Below, in pieces: positions 1-11,531 of a stretch of DNA of 64,000 nt; the first letter of the stretch is position 1, and every line of letters begins with the position of its first letter. The stretch spans positions 55,804,184 to 55,868,183 of the forward strand of contig NC_054538.1 in assembly GCF_017654505.1 (NCBI RefSeq), given 5' to 3'. Source of the DNA: Polyodon spathula (Eukaryota; Chordata; Actinopteri; Acipenseriformes; Polyodontidae). Under the pieces are notes generated by a model that ran no database searches, had not been told where the DNA came from, and saw only the letters and a list, made by a program, of their open reading frames with translations. The translations under genes and the position numbers were made by a program.

Positions 1-250
1 TTAGCGCGTCTAAGTGGGCAGACCTGAGGAAACAACAGAGCGTTACTTTATAGGACCGACAATCACCCAAGACCCGCCTCTCGGCCATTCAGAGAGGGGG
101 AAAGTCCACACTCACACTTTCCCACCTCCCCGTGTCACTGCCATGACTCACAGGCGGTTGTTGGGCGACTGCCGCCCTCTTCCTGCAGCCCGTGAACACG
201 CCAGCAGAGTCAGCACAGATCTCTCCCTGTTACAAAGGCCTATGTGTATA
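1..250. other. CpG-richer edge of window
   Basis: Roughly a dozen CpG dinucleotides fall in the first 215 bases (for example GCGCG, CCCGCC and CTGCCGCCC), whereas long stretches of the next several kb have almost none. It may be the shore of a CpG island or a 5' exon of SIPA1L2 lying mostly to the left. No exon boundary can be assigned. Confidence 0.35.
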
Positions 251-1653
251 ATATGTACATTATAAATCTGTATGCAGTCAAATAATGTTTAGCAAATAAT
301 ACATGGATAATACAAGGCACTCTTCTGGAATTTAAAAAAAAAAAAAAAAAAAGTTAGCCTATTTGTTTATGGCTATGTCTGGGTTTTTGTTTTGTTTCCT
401 GTATTTGTATTGCATTTTTTTGGTGGCCAAATGAGGCAGGCTCGCTGCATTTGCGGTTCTTCAGCACAAACTAAAAACTTCTTGTAAACCCAGTTTAAGA
501 AAGCTGCACGGTATTGGTGGTCACCCAAGGCTAAATCGGAACACTGACAGAAATATTTAAATATATCCTCTCATATTTTAATATAGGTCATCTAGATTTT
601 TGAAGGAGAATTTCCTTCCCTAAAAGAAAACTTCATGTAAACCCAAATTGCCCAAAAGGTACTACCAAAATAGCATGACAAATAGGTGAGACTTATCTTT
701 ATTTTTGATTTAAACCAAGTCATTGTCTCACATGCGAGTTAAGAATGTTTTGCTTGAGTTCTCAACTAGTATGGAAAATTAATCTTAAACAAAATAAGAT
801 AAACCAGTGTTTACCAAATCTGAGGGTCTGATCAATAGTACTTGGCAATAATAATTCCCATTAAATGGTACATCCATGTTATCCACATTCAGTTCTTACT
901 GTACATTTCTCCCTGGAAAACTATTTCCACAGCGTCCCTTTTTATTGTCCTTGCAGTGCTTTGCAGTATGTTTTGGACAAACATTTTCACTGCTACTCAA
1001 ATTAAGACATTTCAAAGCAGCAAGTTTTGTTGGTTCAGATTTTGCTTTGCTGAGAGAAATGTGAATGCCACACTTTTCTAAGTAGAGGTCATACTTTCCA
1101 GCACAAAGCTCATTATAGGGAAGCATCTTTATGGTACAACTCTATAGAGAAGTTCACGCAAGATTGAACTAAGCATTAAAGGGGTAGTGAAAAGGTAACT
1201 GCAGTTAAGGTTTTGGGAAACTTTGATTTAAAACAATCACGTATTTTATCTTTTCAAACGAACATTATTGCATCATTGAATACTGTACAATGTCAATCCC
1301 TTCTAACCCTTTGGTCCCTGAAGTAAGTTGGTGGACAATGTGAGAGAGAATGCTGGAAGTTTTCAGGGCAACAATGGGCTGACCTTGCATGGATCTAAGA
1401 TCTGTTTGGAGATGAGCCTGGATTTGTGTGCAGGCAGTGAGTGTCCAGACCGTGTTACTTTTTTCCTTTGTATTCAAAGTGACAGCTAAAGTGGGTAGAT
1501 ATCAGATGGATTGCAGAAGTGACAGCTCTGTGCACTGAGATCCCATTGCAAGCTTTTGTTCTTAAGGAAGCGCTGACATTTTTGCCTTTCAGAGCATTGA
1601 ACAGAGTCAAAGTATAGCTTTCTTTTGTAAATTGGACATATTTTAAGTAATGG
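251..1653. other. Noncoding, nothing recognised
   Basis: AT-rich DNA with a poly-A run at about 332-350. Short open frames on both strands lack family resemblance, splice context or codon bias. It is probably upstream intron or flank of SIPA1L2. Confidence 0.5.
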
Positions 1654-1657
1654 TTAA

Positions 1658-1821
1658 CCCTGTAATGCACGCTGTTGCCTTAAGGCAACAAAATATACCT
1701 TTGTCAAAGTCTCTCCCCGTGGATGACACTGTAACATTTAAGTTTCAATGCATGATGTTGCCAATAAGCAACATATATTTTAATCCAATGAGGACAAGAA
1801 ACAAAGTCATTCAGTATAGGG
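1658..1821. mobile_element. piggyBac-like MITE with TTAA target sites
   Basis: 164 bp bounded by TTAA on both sides (1654-1657 and 1822-1825). The inward ends are CCCTGTA on the left and, by reverse complement, CCCTATA on the right. It contains an 18-base perfect palindrome, TGTTGCCTTAAGGCAACA (about 1673-1690), and a second GTTGC/GCAAC hairpin near 1757-1772. TTAA duplication with CCCT termini is the piggyBac signature. It has no coding capacity. Confidence 0.6.
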
Positions 1822-1825
1822 TTAA

Positions 1826-2818
1826 GCTACGCTGTCGATAGTGTTAATCAATGATCCCCATTGAAAAATATATTGTGCTGCATATAAACTGAGTCAGATG
1901 AACAGTACAACGCTGAATTTGTAGTATGTTCATCTACTGTAAATGGAGCTTAAATGGAAATTGCGTTGTTTAATTGTTCAGAATATAATTCACAGATTAG
2001 TTTAATTTATAGGCCATGTTGACAGTAAATTGTATTACTGTATACTACGCAAGCACCCTTCACTAAATACAATAACAATCCTCCGAGTTTTAAGTTTGCA
2101 CAGCAAAATTCTAAACGGCAGAGTTTAACTAAATGTTTGCCAAAAATGTTCTGTTATGTGGTTTTGGATTTATTTAGGCATTTTAGGTTTAATTTAGTAT
2201 TGCCACTGCAATTAAATAATGTATGTAAAAATATATGTCCAAACATATTTACACAAGTGAAATAGATAACTATACTAAATCTGGTTTACTTTTTCTTTGA
2301 GAATTTCCGATAGTTTAAATGCTAAACATCCATCTACACAAAGGATTTATTATATTTCGATTTAAAGCTTTAGTTGTGTTACCGGTACACTGTATAGGAG
2401 AAATTACTGTAGCACTTTAACTTGTAATCTGTGACCTGATGGGCTACATGGTAAACTTTTGTCAAACATGCTGAGGATTTGTTAGACTGTCCTCCAATCA
2501 GTTGGAGCATGGAGGAGAGGAGAGCTATTGCTCTGCTCTGTATGAAAGGAGGAAACAGACATTGCATGCTTCTAAAACACCTGCAAATAACAGAAGGATG
2601 TGGAGTTTGGTTTTAGAAATAGTTTACTATAGGTCTTTCCTGCCTTCATTATACAGCCTGGAGTGGGAAATGTAGTTTACAGGATATTTTCTGTTTTTCA
2701 GGAAGGACTCTGGACATTTTAGAAAATGTACCTTCAGTTTAGAATGTGTCTGGGCATAACATGAGAATGGAAATATCAGTGGCATTGTGTACACTGAGTG
2801 GCATATTAATAATTAAGA

Positions 2819-2821
<3 letters not shown>
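1826..2821. other. Noncoding, nothing recognised
   Basis: AT-rich sequence without repeats of known type, conserved-looking ORFs or RNA genes that I can identify. Confidence 0.5.

Positions 2822-2896
<75 letters not shown>
2822..2896. repeat. (TA)n microsatellite
   Basis: About 37 uninterrupted TA units, followed by TTATATATG. The 60-aa Tyr-Ile frames across it on both strands are artefacts. Confidence 0.98.
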
Positions 2897-2904
<8 letters not shown>

Positions 2905-3369
2905 GGGAAAGCCCTTGTCATAAACTAGACGCACAGTCTTGATCTGCTTCAGAAGTTTGAAGCCTTCTGATTTGTATTTTTATTTATTTTTTTTTAATGA
3001 TACTTTACATTGTTTGTGTTTTTTTTCTGAAGTGCAAATTGGTACAGAAATACTATTAAATGTAAATAATTGTTCCCAATAAGTGAAACAATTTATTTTT
3101 ATTTTTTTCTAAACCGTGAAATCGTTATCCCTAAATTGTAAGATGGTTAATATAGTCAGGTGGCTTAGCAGATTTACCCTTACTGAGTGGATAAAAGCTC
3201 CACATTTTGCTTGTGGGTCTTTCAGTTCCTTATATTCAATGTAGGCTAGGAGCCCTCCTGAATTTTTCTTAGTATCCAAGTATGACACTAAAATCCAAGA
3301 TGGCCTATATCAATGGTGAATATAAAGTATAGCACTCGATTGCTCTTTGAATAGTAACCTACATAGTCA

Positions 3370-3621
3370 GCGGAAGCAGCTATCCTCTTTGTTTGTGCCC
3401 GTGTTATTCTGATGCAGGGGCTATGTGTATCGCTCAGATACGCACCTTTTTTTCTGGCTTCGTTCGGTTCCTATCGGTCTCACTCGGCCATTGAAAGGTT
3501 TTCTCGGCTTTTTCCGGAGAAAAAATGACTACAGACCTGTGCTTTGCGTCTTTTTGATGATGTCGGACAGGAAAGGGAAAATTGTAATGTCGGACCTGGT
3601 CTGACATAGGACCGCAAAGGG
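3370..3621. mobile_element. piggyBac-like element, right end
   Basis: The right boundary reads GACCGCAAAGGG followed by TTAA (3622-3625), that is, CCCTTTGCGGTC on the other strand. This is a piggyBac-type end. Internal dyads include GTCGGACCTGGTCTGAC. A matching left end with TTAA was not found, so the left limit is approximate and the copy is probably truncated. Confidence 0.5.
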
Positions 3622-3676
3622 TTAATCCATCCTGTCAAGAGTAATTAAGAAGTGAACCAGATCCACAAGATCCCAC

Positions 3677-3705
3677 ACCCCCCCCCCCCCCCCCCCCCCC
3701 CCCCC
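3677..3705. repeat. Poly-C tract
   Basis: A run of nearly 30 C preceded by CACACCC and followed by a short T run. Such a tract is unusual in AT-rich DNA and prone to sequencing or assembly error. Confidence 0.9.
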
Positions 3706-3706
3706 T

Positions 3707-5905
3707 TTTTCCCAACACCAAGAGTACGACAAATACAAATGCTGCTGTTTCCTTACTCGGCCAAAGCTTATAATTAATGCCTGACAGTTTTATGAAATCC
3801 TTCCATACCAAAGTGGAAATACAAGACTCAATGCATAGCAGTTTGATCCATTCCTGGTTTTACTGTAAGTGTAATAAAGCAAACCTGAGCTCGTTATACA
3901 CTGTGGCTAATCAAGCTTGTATGAAAAATCTGGAATGGTTGCAACTGCTATACAATAGGAGTCTTATTCCATCCCTGCAGTATTTCATTTGTATGTCGGT
4001 CCCCAGTTGTGTACTGTACCTTGTTAAGAATGTATACCAATGGGAAAGCTAACAAGGGGTTGTTTGTAACGTGCAAGAAGTCCTGAAGTATTAGAAAAAA
4101 AGTACTCCATGGAATTGAGTACATGTTTGCGTATTATTCAATATTGTTGTGGAACACTTGTAGTTTAGTTCCACTTCTAGTGCTTTTTTTTTTTGTACCA
4201 AAACAACTGTACCACGGTTTTCTTTACCCTACAGGACCATAGGGTTTATATTTTATAGCTGTGTAGTAGCATAGTTTTTAAACTGCACATGCTAGATACG
4301 TACTGTAGCAGCAAATTAAGTGCATGACAGTAGGACTCCTGTAGTACAAATTGGATTGTCTCTCCCTTTTATGGCTAATGCAGATATTTGATCTCCTGGA
4401 TGTGATCAACTTTAGCTGGGTGCCTGGTTTGCAGCGACCTTAAAATCTATAGACGCCTGGTGTCTAGCCTTCTTAATCAGATCATAGAGCTGAAGGAATG
4501 TGCCTTGAGTTGAAATGTCTGTGGGTAATTGAGTTGAGGGCATTACAAAAGGTGCTCCCAATTACATTACTTGTACAGTACTCCCATCTCCCTTAGTACT
4601 TGCTGCAGCCTTGACAGCTCATCCATAATGGAAGAAGAAAACCATCAGAATCTACAATGTCTGTGATATGTGGTGCTGTCACATACTGTACTGTTCTAAT
4701 GAGTGATATGTAGGTAGGTTGTTGAAACACATTGTATTTTGATTTCCAGAGACAGTGAAGGGAAAGGTTAAAACAATTAACTTTTTTTTTTCATCTTTCA
4801 GTGGGAAGGTCATTTTATTATTGGCTCTATGATTAGTGGTTGCTGAGTTCAATTTTCTTAACAGATGATATTTGATGAACCTCACAAGCATGTACTGTGT
4901 ATAAACAAATTGCCCAAAGGCTGTTACTACTGCAGTGATTTGCTGCTTGAAAGATTGATTTGTAATAATGCACATACTGTATATACAGGTTTGGTTATAG
5001 GCGGCTAATGAGCTGTAAGAAATACCAATCCATCATAAAACATAGACAAAGTGCTATAACACCCATGAGATTTCTAGCACACCTGCACTGAGGGAAGCAA
5101 GCAGTTTTATTTTTGTGTACAAATTTTGAATGTTTTTTCAATGTCTACTGCTCTTCTTTGGGAAGAACCAAAAAAAAAGTACTTTCAAACTTTGAAATGG
5201 AAGATAACCTTGTAAAGATGCGGCTTAATTTTCAGGAGACATCTTCTGCCGGTCACTGTCATATTAAAGATCAGTTACCTAGCAACGGCACAGATGCATA
5301 GCAGGGATGTCTGGTGTTGTACACTTGGCATACAGTGACCCAGGCAACATAGGGTTTGGCAACCTGTTGACTCTTGACATGCAGCCACTTGCAAATCTGT
5401 TAAATGTTTTTATAATAAAAGTTGAATGAATGCTATTGTACACAAAATCAGTTATGATTCACTTGACACATCACCCTATTCCATTTCATTTTGATCTCAG
5501 TCTCAGCCTCAGTCTGAGCCCAAATTTATTGGCTTAGGCATGAACATTCTACAAGAATTAAAGCACAACAAGGGGTGTGGCTAAAATGAGAATTGCACAC
5601 CTAAGTCACTTGGAGACACAACATGATTATCTTGTCAATCACACACCCAACGATTGCCTTTTATCTTTTACCAGTCCTGTGTGTGTGTGTGCATACTATA
5701 ACTGAATGTTTCAGCAGGAGCAGTGACGTAGAGCGCATAGAAAATGACAAAGCGAATCTGTAAAACATGAGCCTTCATGGAGGCAAACGGTTGTTAGTCT
5801 TATGACCAGATTTTTAGTTGTTTACCAGCAATTGACTGGTTACTATGCACACGCCCACCAAATATTGTTTTGCAACATTGTAGTTAACTAATGTTTTACT
5901 GTACC
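3707..5905. other. Noncoding, nothing recognised
   Basis: Upstream DNA with short poly-T or poly-A runs and many TACTGTA/TACAGTA words. There is no gene or well-bounded repeat that I can name. Confidence 0.5.
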
Positions 5906-6538
5906 TGTGGCGGAGTGTCCCGCCCCTTTATGTTTAAAGTGTTTTCTGTTGTATGTAGTGTGTTTTAATGTTGGTGTTTATGTATAAAATACACAGGATA
6001 TAAATATGGGTTTTGAGCACAAGTGTTTAAAATATTTATTTTGTATTTAGGCACAAGGATTGCACAGCATTTCACGTGCAAATAAAATAATATGTGAGCA
6101 CGGGGGATTGCACTTTATTAATTCACGTGCAGTTGTACCGAGACTCCAATTGAATGATTGATTAGCAATCGAGTCTCAGTACATCTGCATAAAAGCTGCA
6201 TGTTTTCACTTACTCGGGGTTGTATGTTCGTGAGTGGAGAACTGGAGAGAGAAGGAGTTTTTTGGGTTTTGAGAGCAATTGCTACAGCATGCTGCAAGTG
6301 CCAGCACGGTACTTGTTTGCCTGTTCATCCACTGTCTTGTTTAGTGTTGTCCATTTTGTTTAACTTTTTATTTTGACTTCAAGTGCCGTGTCCTGTTTTG
6401 TGCGTTTTGTTTAAACCTTTTTGTTTATTATTTGCAATAAAACCCTGGACGCCGTAGCGTCACAGATTTACGCCCTACCTTTTGTTGTTCTTCGTCCTTC
6501 TGGTCTGATGTCGCCCCTGCAAAGCCATCCTGTTCACA
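5906..6538 (+). mobile_element. Solo LTR of an endogenous LTR retroelement
   Basis: 633 bp beginning TGTGGCGGAGTG and ending CCTGTTCACA (TG...CA termini). It is flanked by GTACC (5901-5905) and GTATC (6539-6543), a near-perfect 5-bp target duplication. A TATA-like CATAAAAG lies at 6188-6195 and a polyadenylation signal AATAAA at 6436-6441, spaced as expected for U3-R-U5 on the + strand. No gag, pol or env is attached on either side, so this is a recombined solo LTR. Family not assigned. Confidence 0.68.
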
Positions 6539-6565
6539 GTATCATATTACAATAACTGTTTCCAT

Positions 6566-6592
6566 CCATCTATCTATCCATCCATCCATCCA
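6566..6592. repeat. (TCCA)n/(TCTA)n microsatellite
   Basis: Short tetranucleotide array of CCATCCATCTATCTATCCATCC type. Confidence 0.85.
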
Positions 6593-7059
6593 ATGAAAAG
6601 CCAGACCACTTGATTGCATATAGTACAATAAGCAAGGGATTCAGAATTTTATGGGATATAGAATATTGCTCAACACTGTCGCTGTCATTCTCATCTAATC
6701 CAGTAATACCATCTACGTTGGGAGCGAGAGAGGAGCAGTAGAAGTCATATTTTTTTTCATATTTAGACAGGTTCTGATCTGATAGTGAACAAAATTGTGG
6801 TTGCCCAGTCCCGAGCCCATGCAATTACTGTATGCGGAGCAGACTGCATGTATATAGACAGACAGACCATAATAATGTCAGTCAGGGCTACTATGTAATC
6901 CTGAAAATGCAGAGTGTCCTATGCCCTGTACTTCACCTTCCTTCCTGTAGAGAGGCCAGTCTGACTACAGGGGAGTCAGGAAGAGAACTCCATTGCCTAG
7001 AAGGCAAGCTTAGACGGCCTAATTGTTTAACTGTTTTGACAGGTGCCTACAATGAGGGT

Positions 7060-7485
7060 GATTTGTGAACCCTTTAAAAATGGACAGGGTGAACCCATTG
7101 GAAGGAGAGCACATGTGGCTGGAGAAAGGGGGGAAAAATCTAAAGATACAAACTTGTTTAAGATATAACTGTGAAGTAGTTATCTGTAGTCTGTGTGACG
7201 TTTGTTTGTTTGTTTATGTTCTGTGTGAACTTGAACATATTAATGTTTTTGTTACTGGTAAATGGCTTAGCATTCCCGTGTTTAGTTAGGGCCGCGTGAC
7301 AAACTATAGCTCGCACCTTCTAAGGAAGATAGGCTTTTTGTGTTTATTTTGTTTTATTACAATGTCCGTGAGCAAAATAAAGAACACGAGTGGTGTTGTA
7401 CTTCAATTGAAGTCTCCTGCCTGTGTTTATTACAAGATATACCGCACCACAGGGTCACCTCATTGCAATACACACAGTATGTGAC
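7060..7485 (+). other. Possible LTR-like or polyadenylated repeat remnant
   Basis: A stretch with AATAAA at about 7376-7381 followed roughly 100 bases later by ...AGTATGTGACA. It resembles the R-U5 end of another LTR, but I cannot place its 5' end or a target duplication. Confidence 0.25.
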
Positions 7486-7499
7486 ACTTAAGGTAGTAG

Positions 7500-8633
7500 G
7501 GGCACCCATGTCATCGAGGTACGTAGAGTATGGGAGTGGGTGCATTCTATCACATTTTTGCATAGTTTAAGCATCAAGGCCCCTGAAATACAAAAAAATA
7601 AATAAATAAATAAACCCTGATATTTGCTTAGAAAATCGCTGAAATAGTCTGATACCTCGACTGCTTTAAATCACACAATTTATACAGAGTAGTGTGCAAA
7701 ACCTGCGGAACAGTGCAAAAAAAAAAAAAAAAAACAATCAACAGTAGTTTAAATATAGTCGTTTCAGAGATTATCCTTTCTATTTCATTCATTCTCTTTC
7801 GATACTGAAACTATTCATAAATGGTATTTCTCAATTTAGTTGCATATTATTACTCTCTTGTTGCATACTGTAATGGGTAACTTGACGACATAGTATCAAA
7901 ACACAATGGTATCTCCGAGCTCAGACTCGTGCTCTGCATTTGTGTCTTGGTTACCCCGCAGCCCATCTACTTATTAATTATTGATTATTATTGTATTTTG
8001 TTTCGGTCTCAAATAACTCCTAAATACATACTTATAATATTTGTAATTTTAGATTAAGCAACACACAGGAATTAAGGTTTAGGCTGTTATATAAAGAGCA
8101 AGCAGCTGAAGCTGCTTATGAACAATAAATCTATAGTGTACTGTTAATAGTAAAACAATAAGAACATAATAAAAGAAAAAAAAAAAAACAGCTGTAGTTT
8201 AATAATGTAAATGTTAGAGTTGCATCAAATAAAAGTTGAGAACCCTAATCTCTACTCCAGTACCGATTTGGTTTCAATGGTACCTTGTTTTTTGTAATAA
8301 GTCAAAAGCAATGTTTATAACAATTTGTGAATTTAACGAAGACAAGACTTAAAAAAACAAAAACAAAACTCTTCAATCTTTTTTTTGTTGACCTGGCGTA
8401 ACAAACCTACCGACACAAATGTTGGACACCAATGTGGAGTAGTCTGTTGAACAGATTCCTGCATGAAGCCAATGCTACAAAGATGTAATAATAATAATTA
8501 GTGCTGGGAAAAATATCTGAATATTCAAACTAATATTTTTTGACATATTCGGATACAAAGATCAGATCGTATTTGCTACAAATGACAAAAATACCTTGCA
8601 CTTATTTACCACCTCATCAGAATTTGCATGAGA

Positions 8634-8636
<3 letters not shown>
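7500..8636. other. Noncoding, nothing recognised
   Basis: Contains (AAAT)n near 7595-7612, poly-A near 7718-7735 and poly-A at 8175-8188. No gene seen. Confidence 0.5.

Positions 8637-8674
<38 letters not shown>
8637..8674. repeat. Poly-A tract
   Basis: 38 consecutive A. It could be the tail of a retroposed sequence, but no SINE body is recognisable before it. Confidence 0.95.
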
Positions 8675-8681
<7 letters not shown>

Positions 8682-8986
8682 AGAAAAAGAACTCTGTGTG
8701 ATGTGAGATTTAATTATATATCTATATATAGAGAGAGACAGAGAGATATAAACACAAGTTCAACACAGCAGCAGCTGTTGAGCCTCTATTTAAAAGTTGT
8801 AGACGGCAAAAAGTAAACAAATCAGATTATGTGCATAGTGATCTATATGGAAAGCCATCGGACAAAAATGCGTTGTGCTGCTTTAGAGCGAGCCAGAATC
8901 TCATGGGACACGAAAAAGGCAAGCACGTCATTCTGAAATGCTTTTCTTAAACAGTACCAAATGTTGTGTAGAGATTTTTTTATAGA

Positions 8987-9019
8987 GTGTGTGTGTGTGT
9001 GTGGGGGTGTGTGTGTATG

Positions 9020-9092
<73 letters not shown>
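8987..9092. repeat. Compound (GT)n(TA)n microsatellite
   Basis: GT units interrupted by GGGG, then ATGT units, then a long TA array. Confidence 0.95.
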
Positions 9093-10277
9093 ACAAATTG
9101 TGACTCTGACACTGACTCTGTTCTGTGCAGTGTTTCTACGTTTTTTTCCACGCCATTTCCATGTTTTTGTTTTATTTGAATTATTTTATTTAGTTTAAAT
9201 TTCAGTTTTTGTTTGCTTGTTCAGCTACAAAAAGGCACAAGTAAACCTCATGTTATTACTTTATGAAAGCGTGTCTATGGCCACTGTTTACTGTGAAGAA
9301 ACGGCAAAGGCAAGGAATGAAATAAAATGAGTTTTCAACTTCTGTACTATTTTTATTTTGGGAATAATCAAAACAACAATTAACTTGACCTGCTATTTGG
9401 CATCCTTTGTTTTGTTCAGTTTAATTCAGTTGGGTAAAGTGAGTCCTGCACAACTTATTCTTTACTCCTGAAATATTTTACTATTTTAACAATACATGTT
9501 GTAAGGTATTGCTGTAAAATAAAGGTGCACACACAGGGGCCATGGCCACACCTCCTGCCCCTGCTGCTGTGCTGTTTCTGCCTGCATTCAGAGCAATGTA
9601 ATAGTTCCCTTTCAATTGAATGACAACCATTACTGAAGGGGAAAAGCCCCCTCTGACCACCAATCACTGAGCATATATAAAAAAGCTGCCCTATCAGGGC
9701 CCTACTGTGAGGGGAAAGTCCCTCCCACCTCCTGCTGAAGAGAGACGTCCTCACAGTAGCATATCGCCATTTTCTTTCTCACTTCACTGAGACAGGTCAC
9801 AGATTGCCTTGTGCTTTCTTTGCCCGAATTTTTTACCGTCAAATTTGACTTTTCCGCGGTAGAATCACGCTTCCGAGCGTTCTTGAGAGTGCTGCTACCA
9901 TGTTCTCGCATCAGTTTACTGATTAGAGATGGTTTCGACCCCTCTTGGGAGATTGGTAAGTGGCCATTAGTCTCTTTTTCACTGCACGAGGCTTTGTGTA
10001 GTTTCCAGATACCGTGTTGAGAGCTGTTCTTGTGCTGTAAGGAGACCCCGCAGGCTTGCAGCATAGTTGTCTACGCCGATTTAATTGGTCTCAGCGAGCG
10101 AAATAAAAACAAAACAGCTCGGGCCTAGCTCCCCTCTCAAGCCTCGGGTTCTCCTAGCGCGACTGCGCTTGCCCTCGGCGACCACGCCGACTGAATCAGC
10201 TGCATGCCCCGGCATAGACCGCAGTTTTTCCTGCCAACCTTGAGGTTGAGAAAAACAGCGCCTACCCGGCCCCGATT

Positions 10278-10439
10278 TGACTCTGCACCGGTGAACCTCT
10301 TTGGAGCCATCTACAGCCCGGCACCGACCTCGGCGCAGATTGACTCTGCATCGACAGTGCTCTGTTCGACGCCGATCCTGGCACTGACTGATTCTGCACC
10401 GGTGAAGAGCTTTGGAGCCATCTACAGCCCGGCACCGAC
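10278..10439. repeat. Imperfect 111-bp-period repeat in DIRS 5' region
   Basis: A 51-bp unit (key words CTGCACCGGTGAA, CTTTGGAGCCATCTACAGCC and CGGCACCGAC) occurs at 10278-10328 and again at 10389-10439. Related CAGATTGACTC words occur between and after the two copies. The stretch is GC-rich against an AT-rich background. Confidence 0.8.
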
Positions 10440-10460
10440 TGCGCTGATTGAATCCGCAGA

Positions 10461-11403
10461 TTGACTCCGCACCGACCACTAGATCTCGGCACCGAGCGCA
10501 GCAGCCCTGCCTACGATGCCACGTCAGTACAGTCGATTGGGTCCTCCGCTGGTTTCCACCAGTGCAACCAGTGCGCGGTGAAGCTCCCCAGACAGGACGA
10601 GCACCGGTCTTGCGTCAGATGCTTAGGGCCAGACCATGCGGCCAAAGCACTGGCAGGTGAGCTGGACTGCTCTCCTTGCAGAAAAGTTCTCTAAACGAAC
10701 TAAGCGCTGGAGAGCAGCCCTATCCCCAGCAGAGTCTCTCTGCCCAAGCCAAAGGAGAATGAGATCAGTGGTCCAAGGCCCTCCGCAGAGGTCCTCTAGG
10801 ATCCCTCATTGCTACAATACAGAGAGCTCTCCCACACGCCTGGGTCACCCTCCCCTTCCCAACCACCGGTACAGAGGGGCAGGCACCTCTCGGGGGAGGC
10901 TAGATGGTCACCGCTTGAGGGGACGCTCACAAGGGGACAGGCGGTTGCCGCGTAAGCACCGCTCCCTTTCCCCACGCAGGCGCAGACGATCCCTGACGAA
11001 GTTGCCTCGAAGGCGCCCAAGCTCGGCCAAGCGGCACTTTGCGGAGCTAGCGGAGACTGTAAGGGCTCAGACCATGCTAGAGACCCTACTAAAATCACAG
11101 GGCAGACTGCCCCCTACCACCGGGCAGCCCCAACTTCCACAGTCTCATTCCCCATCCCCACTACCTAAACCTCCTAGCCCAGACGAGCTGTCCTTCAAGG
11201 TGTCGAGATCTAGATGGCCAAGGTGCCTCTGGTTTGCTCGCCTCTCCGACAAGTCGGGTCAGCCGTTGCAGTTCCCACCGTGCAAGGACCTCCTGAGCCA
11301 AGCAGAAGGGTTATTATGGCATCCAAGCCCAGCCCAGCTCCAACTCTGGATCTGGCTGTTGAACGTAGCAGTCTATTCAGACGTGGTTTGCCAGGTGCGG
11401 TAG
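10461..11403 (+). pseudogene. DIRS gag-like ORF remnant
   Basis: Frame 10461-10694 contains CNQCAVKLPRQDEHRSCVRC, then LGPDHAAKALAGELDCSPC. This Cys/His pattern ending CLGPxHA recurs in the second DIRS copy of this window (CSSCLGPEHAKEAL at about 47914). Coding then shifts frame to 10636-11403: basic, Arg/Ser/Pro-rich, with KRTKRWRAALSPAES, then RRRRRSLTKLPRRRPSS and a Pro-rich tail. This resembles DIRS gag proteins. The frame change within the CSPC region shows it is broken. A host gene is unlikely because it is bounded by DIRS ends. Confidence 0.6.
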
Positions 11404-11531
11404 CAGAAACTTGTCCCCAGCTGACCCCTGTTTTCGAAAGAAAATGGCAATATGCTACTGTAAGGACGTCCCTCTTCGGATTCGGTAATGGTTGTCATAC
11501 TTTATCAGGAAACCAGGGTTATGGTTACGTT

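Larger units (their letters stand above)
9594..11531 (+). mobile_element. DIRS-like tyrosine-recombinase retrotransposon, internally deleted
   Basis: The left end reads GTTCCCTTTCAATTGAATGA with CAACCATTAC, and the right end is its imperfect complement (GTAATGGTTGTCATACTTTA with a following TCAGGAAACCAGGG). A longer inverted match joins 9737-9780 (GACGTCCTCACAGTAGCATA and following) to 11436-11477. Inverted rather than direct terminal repeats are characteristic of DIRS elements. The interior holds only gag-like sequence (see 10461-11403). Reverse transcriptase, RNase H and recombinase are missing, so it is a deletion derivative. A 111-bp repeated segment lies at 10278-10439. Confidence 0.7.

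Noticed and set aside
2739..2928. 60-aa Tyr-Ile ORFs on both strands
   Set aside because: They are translations of a (TA)n microsatellite. The same applies to similar frames at 8843-9179, 17544-17865, 50986-51306, 54516-54815, 55026-55398 and 59284-59664.
10081..10492. Minus-strand ORFs with repeated CRAVDGSK blocks
   Set aside because: The repeat is the complement of the 111-bp DIRS 5' repeat. It is not a separate gene.
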